Origin: Deinococcus indicus
GTDB lineage: Bacteria; Deinococcota; Deinococci; Deinococcales; Deinococcaceae
NCBI RefSeq assembly: GCF_002198095.1
Contig: NZ_NHMK01000009.1
Coordinates: 806,001-870,000, forward strand
DNA: 64,000 nucleotides
Reading direction: 5' to 3'
Shown here: positions 11,600 to 20,237 of the stretch, one piece after another
Layout of the letters: the number at the start of each line of letters is the position of its first letter
How positions within the stretch are numbered: position 1 is the first letter of the stretch
Made by a program: the position numbers and the translations under genes
The notes under the pieces: generated by a model
Told to the model about the DNA's origin: nothing
The model's database searches: none
The model's input: the letters and a program-made list of their open reading frames with translations, nothing else

Positions 11600-12211
11600 T
11601 CAAGGGCGGGAGCGCGCGGCGCGGTGACGGGCGGCCTGCCCGGCTACCTGCGCCCAGAACGCTCCCTCCAGCGCCGTCAGGTGGGCCGCGTCCGGCGCGG
11701 AGCGGGCCGGGCGGCGGTACGGGGTCGCCTCCAGCCGCACGAGCAGGGTGTGGTGCGGCGCATTCTGACGCGACCGGTGTGCGGCGCGCAGCGCCACATC
11801 CTCGGGAGCGGTCTGCGCGGCCTGCACCAGCGCCGCGTACGAGCCGGACAGCTCCTGCAACGCGCGCACGTCGGCGGCGTACACCCACGGGCCGTACTCG
11901 CCCAGCAACGCCAGGAATCCGGTCCACTCGCTGTCCAGCACGGCGCGCACCACTCCGCGCGGGGGCGTGTCCGGCGGCAGCCAGGGCCGCACGCCCCGCA
12001 GGTCCGGCGCCAGCCAGCGTTCCCCGGCGTACTCGGCCCCGGCGCGGTCGGCGGCGGCGGGCGAGTCGATGTCGCGCAGTTCGGTCAGGTGCGCCAGCCG
12101 GGCGCGGGCCGCGTCGGTCAGGGGCAGGGCGCGCGGGCGGCTCAGGCCCAGTGCCTGCCAGGTAGGGGCCTCCCAGGTGGGGGCCTCCCCGGTTCCCGGA
12201 CCTGTGGGCAT
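11600..12211 (-). CDS. Hypothetical protein, last gene of the ABC-2 exporter operon
   Basis: 203 aa, family not recognised. It is soluble, Ala/Arg-rich, with no signal peptide or membrane helix. The central part has conserved-looking aromatic positions (DSEWTGFLALLGEYGPWVYA). Its ATG overlaps the TGA of the permease gene by one base (TGATG), so it is translationally coupled to the ABC-2 exporter and probably serves it or is co-regulated. A duplicated WEAPTW-type hexapeptide occurs near the N-terminus (APTWEAPTWQ), from an 18-base tandem duplication. Confidence 0.6.
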   Translation of the reverse strand: MPTGPGTGEAPTWEAPTWQALGLSRPRALPLTDAARARLAHLTELRDIDSPAAADRAGAEYAGERWLAPDLRGVRPWLPPDTPPRGVVRAVLDSEWTGFLALLGEYGPWVYAADVRALQELSGSYAALVQAAQTAPEDVALRAAHRSRQNAPHHTLLVRLEATPYRRPARSAPDAAHLTALEGAFWAQVAGQAARHRAARSRP

Positions 12212-12999
12212 CAGCTGCTCGCGCTGGTGTAACTGCCCACCGCGCGCAGCCAGAACAGGCGGGTCACCACGAACAGCGCGGCTGCCACGACCGGCGACGC
12301 CAGCGCCGCGCCCCAGGCCAGTTCGCCGGTCATGGCCTGCGCCGGCACGGTCGTGATGAACGCCACCGGCACCACGAACGTCAGGAAGGCCCGCACGGGC
12401 AGCGGGAAGGCGGACACCGGAAAGCGGGCCGCGCCGAACACGCCGTTGAACAGCTCCGCGACGTTCTGCGTCTTCACGAACCAGAACGCCGTGGTACTCA
12501 GGGCCAGCCAGATGCAGTACACGATCACGACCGCCGACACGTACAGCAGCGCCGCGCCCAGCACCCCGCCCGGCGTGACGCTCAGGCCCGACGCGGCATA
12601 GGCGATCAGGCCCAGCCCGATCAGCAGGTCCGGGGCGCGCAGCACGTTCAGGTGCCGGGTACTCACCCCGAACTGCGCGTCGATGGGCTTGAGCAGCGTG
12701 AAGTCCATGCTGCCGGTGCGGATGGCGTCCGCGATCTTGCTCATGTTCGGCTGGATGAACACGCTGATCACGCCCTCGGTCAGCATGAAGAACCCCGTGA
12801 CCAGCAACGCCTCCCGGAACGACCAGCCGCCCACGCTGCTGATCCCCGGCTGCCCGAACACGATCCCCAGGCCCAGCAGCGCCACGCCCACCTCGCCCAG
12901 GCTGGCCAGCAGCGCCCCCACGAAATTCGCGCGGTACTCCAGCTGCGCCGACAGGGTCGCGCCCGTGAAGATCCGCAGCAGCCGCAGGTAGCGGCTCAC
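12211..12999 (-). CDS. ABC-2 family permease (DUF990-type), subunit 2
   Basis: 262 aa membrane protein with about six predicted helices. The sequence IQPNMSKIADAIRTGSMDFTLLKPID, with the conserved 'tG.mD..LlkP' turn, is typical of ABC2_membrane_6 (formerly DUF990) exporters. Two such permeases plus one ATPase form the transporter. The substrate of this family is not established. GTG 12999 was chosen because GGAGGGTC lies 4-5 bases upstream; the longer reading would run into a non-coding repeat. It overlaps the next gene by one base. Confidence 0.8.
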   Translation of the reverse strand: MSRYLRLLRIFTGATLSAQLEYRANFVGALLASLGEVGVALLGLGIVFGQPGISSVGGWSFREALLVTGFFMLTEGVISVFIQPNMSKIADAIRTGSMDFTLLKPIDAQFGVSTRHLNVLRAPDLLIGLGLIAYAASGLSVTPGGVLGAALLYVSAVVIVYCIWLALSTTAFWFVKTQNVAELFNGVFGAARFPVSAFPLPVRAFLTFVVPVAFITTVPAQAMTGELAWGAALASPVVAAALFVVTRLFWLRAVGSYTSASS

Positions 13000-13029
13000 G
13001 CGACCCTCCGGGGCGTGACGCGGGTTGAA

Positions 13030-13098
13030 GGTTGATGGTCGATGGCTGATGGAGGAGCACACCAGCCTCTATCAACCATCAACCGTTCACCATCGACC
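13030..13098. repeat. Repeat family C copy 1: GATGG/CCATC inverted repeat inside the ABC-2 operon
   Basis: GGTTGATGG (13030-13038) pairs with CCATCAACC (13076-13084), surrounded by more ATGGTCGATGG and ACCATCGACC units. It fills the gap between the two permease genes. A related run is at 18729-18762. Confidence 0.65.
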
Positions 13099-13102
13099 CC
13101 CT

Positions 13103-13903
13103 TCATGCTCCCACCGCGCCGTATTTCTTCAGGCCGGCGCGCCAGACGGCCAGCCGCAGGAACCAGAACACGACCAGCCAGCCCAGCATGACGAGCGCGC
13201 CGCGCAGGGCGTCCTCGGGGCCGGCCTTCCCCGCCAGGAGTTGCGCGGGCAGGCCCAGCATGTACGGAAACGGCGTCCAGACGGCCACGGCCTGCACCCA
13301 GGCGGGGTAGAAGTCCAGCGGGGCGAACATGCCGCCCAGCGCCGCGTACACCAGCCACGCGAGTTCCTGGAAGCTGGTGCTGCTCTCGGTCCAGAAGGCC
13401 AGCAGCCCGATGGCGTACTCGTACAGGAAACGCGCCGTGAAGCCCAGCGCCGCGAGGCCCAGCGCGGCCGGGTACGCCCACCACTCGGTCGTGAAGCGCG
13501 CGCCGGACAGCAGCGCGAACGCCGTGACGAGCACCAGCATGGGCACCAGCCGCACCAGCCGCTCGGCGACGTGCGAGGCGTAGTGCGTCCACATGGGGTC
13601 CAGCGGGCGCAGCAGCTTGGCAGACAGGGTGCCCTGCCGGATCTCGAAGTCCAGTTCCCACGCCACCCACACGACCAGCAGTTGCGACACCAGCCAGGTG
13701 CTCAGGAAGTACGTGGCGAACCCGGCCGCGTCGTAGCCGCGGATCTGCCCGCCGGGCGCCGCCTGTGCCTGCGCCATCCAGACCAGCATCATGACCAGCG
13801 ACAGCGTGCCGGACAGCATCCAGATGACGACCTCGGCGCGGTACTCGGCCATCTCCGCGAAGCGCGTGGCGAACAGCACCCGCGCGGTGTTCAGGCGGCT
13901 CAC
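13103..13903 (-). CDS. ABC-2 family permease (DUF990-type), subunit 1
   Basis: 266 aa, about six membrane helices. It carries the same family turn as the neighbouring permease (EIRQGTLSAKLLRPLDP), showing the two are paralogous halves of one heterodimeric exporter. GTG 13903 overlaps the TGA of the ATPase gene (GTGA), so translation is coupled to the ATPase. It ends 103 bases before the second permease; that gap contains a GATGG/CCATC inverted repeat that has probably inserted into the operon. Confidence 0.82.
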   Translation of the reverse strand: MSRLNTARVLFATRFAEMAEYRAEVVIWMLSGTLSLVMMLVWMAQAQAAPGGQIRGYDAAGFATYFLSTWLVSQLLVVWVAWELDFEIRQGTLSAKLLRPLDPMWTHYASHVAERLVRLVPMLVLVTAFALLSGARFTTEWWAYPAALGLAALGFTARFLYEYAIGLLAFWTESSTSFQELAWLVYAALGGMFAPLDFYPAWVQAVAVWTPFPYMLGLPAQLLAGKAGPEDALRGALVMLGWLVVFWFLRLAVWRAGLKKYGAVGA

Positions 13904-14916
13904 GCGCGCTCCAGGGCGGGGGGCGTGCGGTGCCCGAACAGGTCGGCCATGATCGCCTCGATGCTGGGGTCCTCGACCGTCAGGTCGGCCACGTCCAGGT
14001 CGGCCAGCAGCCGCGCGGCGCGTTCGCTGACCTCGGCGCGCGGCACGCGCAGCTGGGCGCTCAGGCCGTCCACGCTGACGTCCTGCCCGTACCCGGCGAG
14101 GGCCTGGGCGGTCACGGGGGACCGCAGTTGCAGCCGGATGGTCTTCCCCGCCCCGGCCTGCCCGGCCAGACTGCCTAGGTCCCCGTCGAACACCAGCGCC
14201 CCCTGGTCGATCACCAGGATGCGGCGGGCCAGGGCGGTCACGTCCGCCATGTAGTGGCTCGTGAGGATCACGGTCGCGCCGTGACGTTCGTTGTAGTCGC
14301 GCACGAACGCCCGCACACTCTCCTGCATGTTCACGTCCAGCCCGATGGTCGGTTCGTCCAGGAACAGCACCTTCGGGCGGTGCAGCAGCGCGGCGGCCAG
14401 TTCGCACTTCATGCGTTCGCCCAGCGACAGCTTGCGCACCTGCTTCTTCAGGATGCCGTCCAGGCCCAGCACGTCCGTGAATTCACGCATGGTCGCGCGG
14501 TACTGGTCATCCGGGATCTCGTAGATTGCCTGATTCACCAGAAAGGAATCCAGCGCCGGGAGGTCCCAGATCAGCTGCTGCTTCTGCCCCATGACCAGCG
14601 TGATCTGCCGCAGGAACGCCGCCTCGCGCCGCCGGGGCTCGAAGCCCGCCACGCGCGCCTCGCCGCCCGAGGGGTGCAGCAGGCCCGAGAGCATCTTCAG
14701 CGTCGTGGTCTTCCCCGCCCCGTTCGGCCCGAGGAACCCCACGACCTCGCCGGGGTGCAGGTCGAAACTCACGCCGCGCACCGCCTCGACCTGCCGGGTC
14801 TTTCGGCTCACGAAGGAGCGCAGACTGCCCATGAAACCGGGTTCCTTCTCGTGGACGGCGTAGGCCTTGCGCAGGTCGCGGACGTGCACGGCGGGGTCCG
14901 GGGGTGAGGTGGTCAT
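13900..14916 (-). CDS. ABC-2 exporter ATP-binding protein
   Basis: 338 aa. Nucleotide-binding domain with Walker [11 protein letters not shown] near residues 63-72, Q-loop [13 protein letters not shown], signature KLSLGERMK (an S-L-G-E variant of LSGGQ), Walker [13 protein letters not shown] and H-loop TSHYM. The long N-terminal insert ([17 protein letters not shown]) and the C-terminal domain after residue 250 are typical of the ATPases paired with DUF990 permeases. First gene of a three-gene transporter plus one hypothetical. A TATCCT -10 box lies 10 bases before ATG 14916, so the leader is at most a few bases. Confidence 0.88.
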   Translation of the reverse strand: MTTSPPDPAVHVRDLRKAYAVHEKEPGFMGSLRSFVSRKTRQVEAVRGVSFDLHPGEVVGFLGPNGAGKTTTLKMLSGLLHPSGGEARVAGFEPRRREAAFLRQITLVMGQKQQLIWDLPALDSFLVNQAIYEIPDDQYRATMREFTDVLGLDGILKKQVRKLSLGERMKCELAAALLHRPKVLFLDEPTIGLDVNMQESVRAFVRDYNERHGATVILTSHYMADVTALARRILVIDQGALVFDGDLGSLAGQAGAGKTIRLQLRSPVTAQALAGYGQDVSVDGLSAQLRVPRAEVSERAARLLADLDVADLTVEDPSIEAIMADLFGHRTPPALERA

Positions 14917-15072
14917 CGTGTCTCGCAGGATACGCCACGGGCGAATTCAGGCGCGCGGAATCAGCCAGTTGGCGTAGTGCCCCGGCTGGGGTGGAATTGC
15001 GTGCGTTGCGTGCACGGGTGTTCCCCCGACAGTCACGCCCGCCCGGCAGGACCGGGAGTAGCCTCGGGCCAT

Positions 15073-15213
15073 GGAACGGATTCCGTCTGTTGCGTTCACA
15101 CCCCGGCACGGCACCGGGGTGCCAACTCCACGCCCGGAATCCGCTTCTCTCCTGCTCTGCGGGGCAGCTCTACGAGTCGCGCTGCTCGGGTTGAACGATG
15201 TTCAACCGGAGTT
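15073..15213 (-). repeat. Dispersed repeat family A, copy 4, ending in the chromate transporter ribosome site
   Basis: Inverse orientation: GGATTCCGTCTGTTGCG, CTCCACGCCCGGAATCCGCT, TCTCTCCTGCTC, then GGTTGAAC..GTTCAACCGGAG. The inner hairpin is CACCCCGG/CCGGGGTG, different bases from copy 2 but the same pairing. The last GGAG is the Shine-Dalgarno of the gene starting at 15217. The rest of the gap 14917-15072 shows nothing clear. Confidence 0.75.
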
Positions 15214-15216
15214 CAG

Positions 15217-15834
15217 ATGAGTGCTCCCGCCGCCCCGCCGCCTGCCCCGCCGGAGGACGCACCCCACCACCCACCGGCGCCGGTTCCGGTCATGCCCACG
15301 CACGCGGACCTGCTGCGGGTGTTCGCGGGCGTGGCGATGGTGGGGATCGGCGGGGGCCTGCCCGCCCACATGCGCCGCGCCGCACTGGGCCGCGCCTGGA
15401 TGACCGAACTGGACTTCGCGGAGACGTACACGCTGGCGCAACTGACCCCCGGCCCGAACGCCGTGAATCTGGCCGCCATGATCGGCGCGCGCCTGCGCGG
15501 CTGGCCCGGCGCGCTCTGGGCGGTCGTGGGGGTCCTGACGCCCGGACTGATCGCCATGCTGGCCGTCACGGTCGTCACGCTGGGTCTGCCCGGCGGGCTG
15601 CCCGCCCCGCTGCAGAGTGCGCTGCGCGGCGCGGCCTGCGCGGCCCTGGCGGTCATGCTCACGGCGGCGCTGCCGGTCCTGCGGGTCGTGGGTGGCCTGC
15701 GCGGCGGGTGGCCGCTGGCCCTGGCGACCTTCGCCGGGATCGGGCTGCTGCGCCTGGACCTGCTGCCGGTGCTGGCGGTCGTGTTGGGTGCGGGCCTGAT
15801 CCTGCACCGCCCCCGCCCGCAGGAGCAGCCGTGA
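15217..15834 (+). CDS. Chromate transporter, N-terminal half (ChrA family, short form)
   Basis: 205 aa. One of two split CHR-family subunits. After a Pro-rich N-terminus come about six helices with the family phrases [15 protein letters not shown] and [17 protein letters not shown] (the 'PGPn..n.a...G' motif). Short-form CHR proteins work as a pair encoded by adjacent genes. They are annotated as chromate/sulfate antiporters. ATG 15217 was chosen because GGAG lies 6 bases upstream. That ribosome site is the last bases of a dispersed repeat, so expression may depend on the repeat. Confidence 0.82.
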   Translation: MSAPAAPPPAPPEDAPHHPPAPVPVMPTHADLLRVFAGVAMVGIGGGLPAHMRRAALGRAWMTELDFAETYTLAQLTPGPNAVNLAAMIGARLRGWPGALWAVVGVLTPGLIAMLAVTVVTLGLPGGLPAPLQSALRGAACAALAVMLTAALPVLRVVGGLRGGWPLALATFAGIGLLRLDLLPVLAVVLGAGLILHRPRPQEQP

Positions 15835-16358
15835 CGGACGCGGGCGCGAACTGGCTGGACATCCTGCTGACCTTCACGCGGCTGGGCCTGATCAGTTTCG
15901 GCGGGGCGAACCTCGCCGAGATCGAACGGGTCCTGGTCGGTCAGCGGCAGTGGATCACGCCGGGGACGCTCGCCAGCGGGTTCGCGCTGGGGCAGATCAT
16001 GCCGGGACCGAACATGCTGGCCATGACCCACTACGGCTTCGCGGCGGGCGGGTGGGCCGGAGCGGCCGCCGCCACGCTGGGCTTCTACGGCCCCACCGCC
16101 CTGCTGAGCGCCGCCGCCGCCCTTGCCTGGAGGCGGCTGCTGGGCTGGAAGTGGCTGCCCACCATCCGCAGCGCCCTGCTGCCGTTCGGGGGGGGCGTGC
16201 TGCTGGCCGGGGTGCTGGTCCTGGCGCGCGGCAGCGTGCAGAGCGTGGCGGGGGCCGTCATCGCCGCCGCCGCGTTCGCGCTGCTGACCCGTACGCGCGT
16301 GAACCCGGCGCTGGTCGTGATCGGCGCGGCCGCACTGGGCGCGCTGATCGGCCTGTAG
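15831..16358 (+). CDS. Chromate transporter, C-terminal half (ChrA family, short form)
   Basis: 175 aa. Second short-form CHR subunit, with [18 protein letters not shown] and [17 protein letters not shown], the same PGPN motif as its partner. GTG 15831 overlaps the stop of the first subunit by 4 bases (GTGA), consistent with equal production of both subunits. About five or six hydrophobic helices. The pair corresponds to one full-length ChrA. Chromate export is the family annotation; real substrate and direction are not shown by sequence. Confidence 0.82.
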   Translation: MTDAGANWLDILLTFTRLGLISFGGANLAEIERVLVGQRQWITPGTLASGFALGQIMPGPNMLAMTHYGFAAGGWAGAAAATLGFYGPTALLSAAAALAWRRLLGWKWLPTIRSALLPFGGGVLLAGVLVLARGSVQSVAGAVIAAAAFALLTRTRVNPALVVIGAAALGALIGL

Positions 16359-16384
16359 GCAGGGCAGGCAGGTACACTGGCCGG

Positions 16385-16441
16385 ATGCTGTTCGTCTCCC
16401 CCCGCCTCCCCCTTCCCTCCCCCCGCGCGGTGCGCGCTTGA
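16385..16441 (+). CDS. Leaderless 18-codon upstream ORF overlapping the next start
   Basis: Reads MLFVSPRLPLPSPRAVRA. TACACT at 16373-16378 lies 6 bases before the ATG, so the transcript should begin at this ORF. Its TGA overlaps the TTG start of the downstream gene (TTGA). There is no Shine-Dalgarno before that TTG, so coupled re-initiation from this mini-ORF is the likely translation route. The mRNA over it is pyrimidine-rich. Confidence 0.55.
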   Translation: MLFVSPRLPLPSPRAVRA

Positions 16442-17118
16442 AAGCCTGGGTGCCGCTGGGCGCCGCGCCCATTCCCGGCAGTCCCGACCAGCTGGAGTTG
16501 TGGCAGCGGGAGAACGAGTTCAGCATCCGCATCAGCGGGTACGTGAGCGAACTCATGAACAGCCGCCAGCACGCCAGCGAGGAGGCGCTCGCCGAGTACG
16601 CCGTGCCGCAGGTGGCGGGCCGCGCCGCCGCGCACGTCCTGGTGGGCGGGCTGGGCATGGGGTTCACGCTGGCCGCCGCGCTGCGCAGCGCCGGGCCGGA
16701 CGCGACCGTCACCGTCGCGGAACTCGTGGGCGCCGTCGTGGACTGGAACCGGGGGCCGCTCGGGCAGGCCGCCGGGTACCCGCTGACCGACCCGCGCACC
16801 CGCGTGCACATGGGCGACGTGGCCGACCTGATCCGCGCCTCGCGGCGGACCTTCGACGCGATCCTGCTGGACGTGGACAATGGCCCGGAAGGCATGACCC
16901 AGCACGGCAACGACTGGCTGTACTCGCCGCGCGGTCTGGCCGCCATCCGCGCCGCCCTGACACCCGGCGGGCTACTGGCCGTCTGGAGCGTGGAGGCCGT
17001 GCCGCGCTTCACGGCCGCGCTGGAGAGGGCCGGGTATCACACCGAGGTGCGCCGCGCCCGCGCCCGCGAGGGTCGGGGCGCGTGGCACACCATCTGGGTC
17101 GCCCGCTCGGACGGGTAG
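16438..17118 (+). CDS. Spermidine-synthase-like methyltransferase-fold protein
   Basis: 226 aa with a Rossmann fold of the SpeE type. HVLVGGLGMGFTLAAAL corresponds to the glycine-rich nucleotide loop, VTVAELVGAVVDWN to the acidic residue ending beta-2, and FDAILLDVDNGPEG to the catalytic-site strand where true spermidine synthases carry a conserved Asp. It is shorter than SpeE (about 280 aa) and lacks the N-terminal beta-hairpin domain, so polyamine synthesis is doubtful. Start TTG 16438 overlaps an upstream mini-ORF. The alternative is that the promoter-proximal ATG frame is a decoy and translation starts later, but the family match begins close to the TTG. Confidence 0.75.
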   Translation: MKAWVPLGAAPIPGSPDQLELWQRENEFSIRISGYVSELMNSRQHASEEALAEYAVPQVAGRAAAHVLVGGLGMGFTLAAALRSAGPDATVTVAELVGAVVDWNRGPLGQAAGYPLTDPRTRVHMGDVADLIRASRRTFDAILLDVDNGPEGMTQHGNDWLYSPRGLAAIRAALTPGGLLAVWSVEAVPRFTAALERAGYHTEVRRARAREGRGAWHTIWVARSDG

Positions 17119-17156
17119 GCAGTGGCGGGGCGGGAGGGAGACTCCCCTCTTTCCCC

Positions 17157-17936
17157 TCAGCTCCCGGTGAGGAAACGCGCCGTCTCGCGGTACAGCAGGT
17201 CCACCTGTTCCAGCGAGTCGAAGGTGTGGCCCGCGCCGGGAATGGCGACCGCCTCGCAACGCAGCGCCTGGGCGTACCGCACGCCGAACTCGGGGGGGCA
17301 GGTCTGGTCGGCGTCTCCGTGGAAGACGCGGGCCTCGCCCTGCCACGCGGCGGCGGCTTCGAGGGGGCGCAGGCGGGTCATTTCCTGAAGGAACTCGCGG
17401 CCCAGCGGCCAGCCGTTGTAGTCGGTGACGGTGGCCGGGATGAAGCCGCCGCGCAGGAACGGCAGCCACAGCTCCGGCAGGGCGGGCGCCCACAGCGCGA
17501 GGCGGTGCGGGCGCACCAGGGGCGCGCTGAGCGCGGCGACCAGCCCGCCCATGCTGAAGCCCAGCAGCATGGTGCGTTCCGGGTCGATGCCGCTCTGGCG
17601 GCGCAGGTACTCGAAGGCGGCCTGCGTGTCCTGCACCTCCCGCGTGACGGTCATCTCGCTGAAATCGCCGTGGCTCTCGCCGCTGCCCCGGAAGTCGAAG
17701 CGCAGGCTGGCCACGCCCCTGGCCGCCAGGAAACGGGACAGCAGCGGCAGCAGGCGGTGGTCGCCGCCACGGTTGCCGGTGAAGCCGTGCAGGATGACCA
17801 CGCTGGGCCAGCCCTGCGCGGGCGCGTCGCCGGTGGGGCGGTGCAGCAGGCCGTACAGGCGCTGCCCGTCCACGCTGAACTGCGCGAATTCCTCGTTCAG
17901 GGCCTGTTCGTTGCTGCCTCGGGTGGGGTCGGTCAT
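17157..17936 (-). CDS. Alpha/beta hydrolase (acyl esterase/peptidase S9-like)
   Basis: 259 aa. Complete alpha/beta-hydrolase core: oxyanion-hole strand VVILHGFTGN, FDFRGSGES, nucleophile elbow GFSMGG with Ser128, acid in FHGDADQTCPP, and His in IPGAGHTFD. The compact lid fits the BAAT/feruloyl-esterase-like group. There is no signal peptide, so it is cytoplasmic. ATG 17936 lies 6 bases after a TACCAT -10 box, giving a leaderless mRNA. Substrate unknown. Confidence 0.88.
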   Translation of the reverse strand: MTDPTRGSNEQALNEEFAQFSVDGQRLYGLLHRPTGDAPAQGWPSVVILHGFTGNRGGDHRLLPLLSRFLAARGVASLRFDFRGSGESHGDFSEMTVTREVQDTQAAFEYLRRQSGIDPERTMLLGFSMGGLVAALSAPLVRPHRLALWAPALPELWLPFLRGGFIPATVTDYNGWPLGREFLQEMTRLRPLEAAAAWQGEARVFHGDADQTCPPEFGVRYAQALRCEAVAIPGAGHTFDSLEQVDLLYRETARFLTGS

Positions 17937-17976
17937 GCCGGGAATGGTAGCCCAGTCGCGGCGCGGCCGGCCAGAT

Positions 17977-18627
17977 TCAGCGGGTGTACTTCGTGAGGAC
18001 CATGCTGAACTGCGCGGACGGAATGGTCTGCTTGACCAGACCGACGCCACGCACGTACCACGCGGTGCTGCGGGTCTCGCCGCCCATCAGGTTGTTCAGG
18101 TCCATGCCGGGCGGCAGGTCCGTCCCGGCGGGCGGGGTCATGGTGGTGGTGGTCGTCGTCTCGACGCGCAGGGCGGTGAACGTCCCGGCGGGCGTGGTGA
18201 CCTTCTCCTGCGCGGCAACGCGGCTGCGGGTGCGGCTCTGCATGTTCATGCCGCCGCTGGCCTGCATCTTCCCGTCGCTGGTCCAGGCGTACCCGACCTT
18301 CCAGGCCGAGGTGGGCGGGTAGAACCCGGACTCCAGCCACAGGTCGCCCCGGCCGGCGCCGATGGTGGCGGTCATGCCCCTGCCCGTGCAGGTCCAGGTG
18401 CTGTTGGTGGTCTGGCCGCCCGTGGTGGTCTGGACGGTCACGGTGTTCCCTTTCACCTGGGCGCGGGACGTGAAGGTGCTGCTCTGGCCCTGCGTGGTCA
18501 GGCGGTACGTGCGGGTGCCGGACGGCATGAATCCGGCAGGGTCGCAGGCGGCCAGCGCGTGCGTGCCGGCGCAGCCCAGCAGCGCGGCGCTCAGGATCAG
18601 GGCGGGTCGAACGGCAGGTGCGCGCAT
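17977..18627 (-). CDS. Exported protein of unknown function
   Basis: 216 aa. The N-terminal signal peptide (RPALILSAALLGCAGTHALA) has a cysteine in its hydrophobic core but no convincing lipobox. The mature part is rich in Thr/Ser and beta strands, with an internal run of Thr codons (VETTTTTTMTPP) and a C-terminal TAWYVRGVGLVKQTI. The 'tp.Gtf.alrv...' phrase is typical of DUF3108-like periplasmic proteins, but I cannot assign a family. ATG 18627 has GGAGGA 8 bases upstream. It runs in the same direction as the hydrolase, 41 bases upstream of it. Confidence 0.7.
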   Translation of the reverse strand: MRAPAVRPALILSAALLGCAGTHALAACDPAGFMPSGTRTYRLTTQGQSSTFTSRAQVKGNTVTVQTTTGGQTTNSTWTCTGRGMTATIGAGRGDLWLESGFYPPTSAWKVGYAWTSDGKMQASGGMNMQSRTRSRVAAQEKVTTPAGTFTALRVETTTTTTMTPPAGTDLPPGMDLNNLMGGETRSTAWYVRGVGLVKQTIPSAQFSMVLTKYTR

Positions 18628-18728
18628 GGGGGTTCCTCCGGGGCCGGGGGGCTGGATAGGGACGGTTCCAGCGTACACCCGCCCGCAACCGAAAACAGGC
18701 CCACCCGTCACGGGGCGAGCCTGCCTCT

Positions 18729-18762
18729 CAGCCATCGACCATCAGCTATCGGCCATCAACCA
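18729..18762. repeat. Repeat family C copy 2: CCATC-rich tract after aspS2
   Basis: A run of CCATCGACCATCAGC, GGCCATCAACC units downstream of the aspS2 stop, resembling the element at 13030-13098. Confidence 0.55.
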
Positions 18763-18768
18763 CGCCCC

Positions 18769-20106
18769 TCAGGGCGTCAGCCGGTGACGGTCGCGGGGGA
18801 AGGCGCGGGCGTAGCGGACGTTGCTGATGCCCAGCAGTTTGGCGGTGAGGCGTTCGGCGCCGATGGCGAAGCCGCCGTGGGGGGGCATGCCGTACTTGAA
18901 GACCTCGGTGTAGCCTTCCAGCGTCTCGGGTTTCAGTTTGTACGCCGCGATGGAGTCCATCAGCATGGCGTGGTCGTGGATGCGCTGGCCGCCCGACGTG
19001 ATCTCGATGCCCCGGAACAGCAGGTCGAAGCCGCGCGTGATCTCGCCGCTGAGGCTGCCGTCGGCGTTGCTGTCCGGGTGCGCGTAGAACGGGCGGGCGG
19101 CGCGGGGGTACTTGGTGACGAACACGAAGTCGCTGCCCTCGGTTTCCGCGTAGTGCTGGCACAGCAGGCGCTCGGCTTCCGGGTCGAGGTCCTTGCCGCC
19201 GACCACGTGCCCGTACTTCTCGGTGACCAGAGCGCGGGCGTCCAGCAGGGTGATGCGGGGGATGTGGGCGGGCACGTCGGGGATGGTGGCGCCCAGCAGG
19301 TCGAACTCGGGCTGCGCGCTGGCTTTCAGGCGGGTCATGATGCTGGCCAGCAGGCGGTTTTCGAGGCTCATGACGTCCTCCTCGTCCTCGATGAAGCCCA
19401 TCTCGACGTCCAGGCTCAGGTACTCGTTCAGGTGGCGGCTGGTGGCGTGCTCCTCGGCGCGGTAGACGGGCGCGACCTCGAACACGCGTTCGAACACGCC
19501 GACCATGATCTGCTTGTACAGCTGCGGGCTCTGCGCGAGGTAGGCCGGGTGCCCGAAGTAGTCGATGGGGAACAGGTTCGCGCCGCCCTCCGCGCCGGCC
19601 GAGACGATCTTGGGCGTGCTGATCTCGGTGAAGCCCTCGGTCATCAGGTGATCCCGGAACGCGGCGACCAGTTCGGCCTGCACCTTCAGCGCCGCGCGTT
19701 CCTTCAGGCCGCGCACGGTCACCACGCGGTAGTCGAGCATGGTTTCCGGGTTGACGTTCCATTCCATCTTGGGAATCTCGACCGGGCTGGCCTCCACGGC
19801 GGCGCTGATCACGCGGAATTCCTTGATCTGCACCTCGAACCCGCCGGGCGCCTTGGGGTGCGCCTTGACGGTCCCCGTGACCTCCACGCTGCTCTCCGCG
19901 AGCGGCAGGGTCAGGCCGCTGCCCACGCACTGCGTGACGCCGCTCACGTCGCGCAGCACCACGAACTGCACGCCGCCCAGGTCACGGCGGGCATGCACGA
20001 AGCCCTGCAGGCGGACGGTCTGCCCGTCGTGGCTGCTCAGGTCGCGGGTGAGGGTGCGGGGCAGGCGTTGCTGGGCGGGCTGTTCGGGGGTGGCTGGGGT
20101 GGTCAT
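18769..20106 (-). CDS. aspS: Aspartate-tRNA ligase, archaeal-type non-discriminating AspRS2
   Basis: 445 aa, short archaeal-type AspRS without the GAD insertion of bacterial enzymes. An OB-fold anticodon domain occupies residues 15-110, then the class II core: motif 2 VYRAEEHATSRHLNEY and motif 3 GGFAIGAERL. In Deinococcus, AspRS2 also charges tRNA(Asn) with Asp, and GatCAB then amidates it to make Asn-tRNA(Asn), the known route to asparagine in D. radiodurans. His38 (GFVHARRD) and the Pro of AHPKAPGG sit where relaxed-specificity enzymes carry His and Pro instead of Trp and Lys. ATG 20106 has AGGAGA 9 bases upstream. Upstream lie a leader peptide and a terminator, indicating attenuation by Asn/Asp charging. 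Confidence 0.92.
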   Translation of the reverse strand: MTTPATPEQPAQQRLPRTLTRDLSSHDGQTVRLQGFVHARRDLGGVQFVVLRDVSGVTQCVGSGLTLPLAESSVEVTGTVKAHPKAPGGFEVQIKEFRVISAAVEASPVEIPKMEWNVNPETMLDYRVVTVRGLKERAALKVQAELVAAFRDHLMTEGFTEISTPKIVSAGAEGGANLFPIDYFGHPAYLAQSPQLYKQIMVGVFERVFEVAPVYRAEEHATSRHLNEYLSLDVEMGFIEDEEDVMSLENRLLASIMTRLKASAQPEFDLLGATIPDVPAHIPRITLLDARALVTEKYGHVVGGKDLDPEAERLLCQHYAETEGSDFVFVTKYPRAARPFYAHPDSNADGSLSGEITRGFDLLFRGIEITSGGQRIHDHAMLMDSIAAYKLKPETLEGYTEVFKYGMPPHGGFAIGAERLTAKLLGISNVRYARAFPRDRHRLTP

Positions 20107-20130
20107 GGGCTGTCGTCTCCTTGTTCATGG

Positions 20131-20163
20131 AAAAGCCCCCGACTCCGTGGTGGGGTCGGGGGC
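20131..20163 (-). terminator. Intrinsic terminator/attenuator ahead of aspS2
   Basis: GCCCCCGAC (20163-20155) pairs with GTCGGGGGC (20143-20135), an 11-base loop, followed at once by TTTT. It lies 22 bases after the leader-peptide stop and 24 bases before the aspS2 start, so it must be read through for the synthetase to be made. A GGGG at 20186-20183, at the leader stop codon, could compete for the C-run of the 5' arm. Confidence 0.85.
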
Positions 20164-20185
20164 GCGGTATGCGGCGTGACGTCCC

Positions 20186-20230
20186 CTAGCAGGGATCATC
20201 ATTCACGTTGTTGTTGCTCGCCGCGTTCAT
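20186..20230 (-). CDS. aspS2 leader peptide, Asn/Asp rich
   Basis: Fourteen codons reading MNAASNNNVNDDPC, then TAG. Five Asn codons (AAC four times, AAT once) include a run of three, and two Asp codons follow. The ATG is 7 bases after a TACACT -10 box, so it is translated from a leaderless mRNA. The layout (promoter, codon-biased peptide, terminator, structural gene) is that of classical ribosome-mediated attenuation. Here the codon bias matches both products that depend on the downstream enzyme. Confidence 0.8.
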   Translation of the reverse strand: MNAASNNNVNDDPC

Positions 20231-20237
20231 GCCGGGA

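Noticed and set aside
13030..13098. CRISPR-like array from the repeated GATGG/CCATC units
   Set aside because: Units are short, irregular and inverted, without equal spacers, and no cas genes are present.
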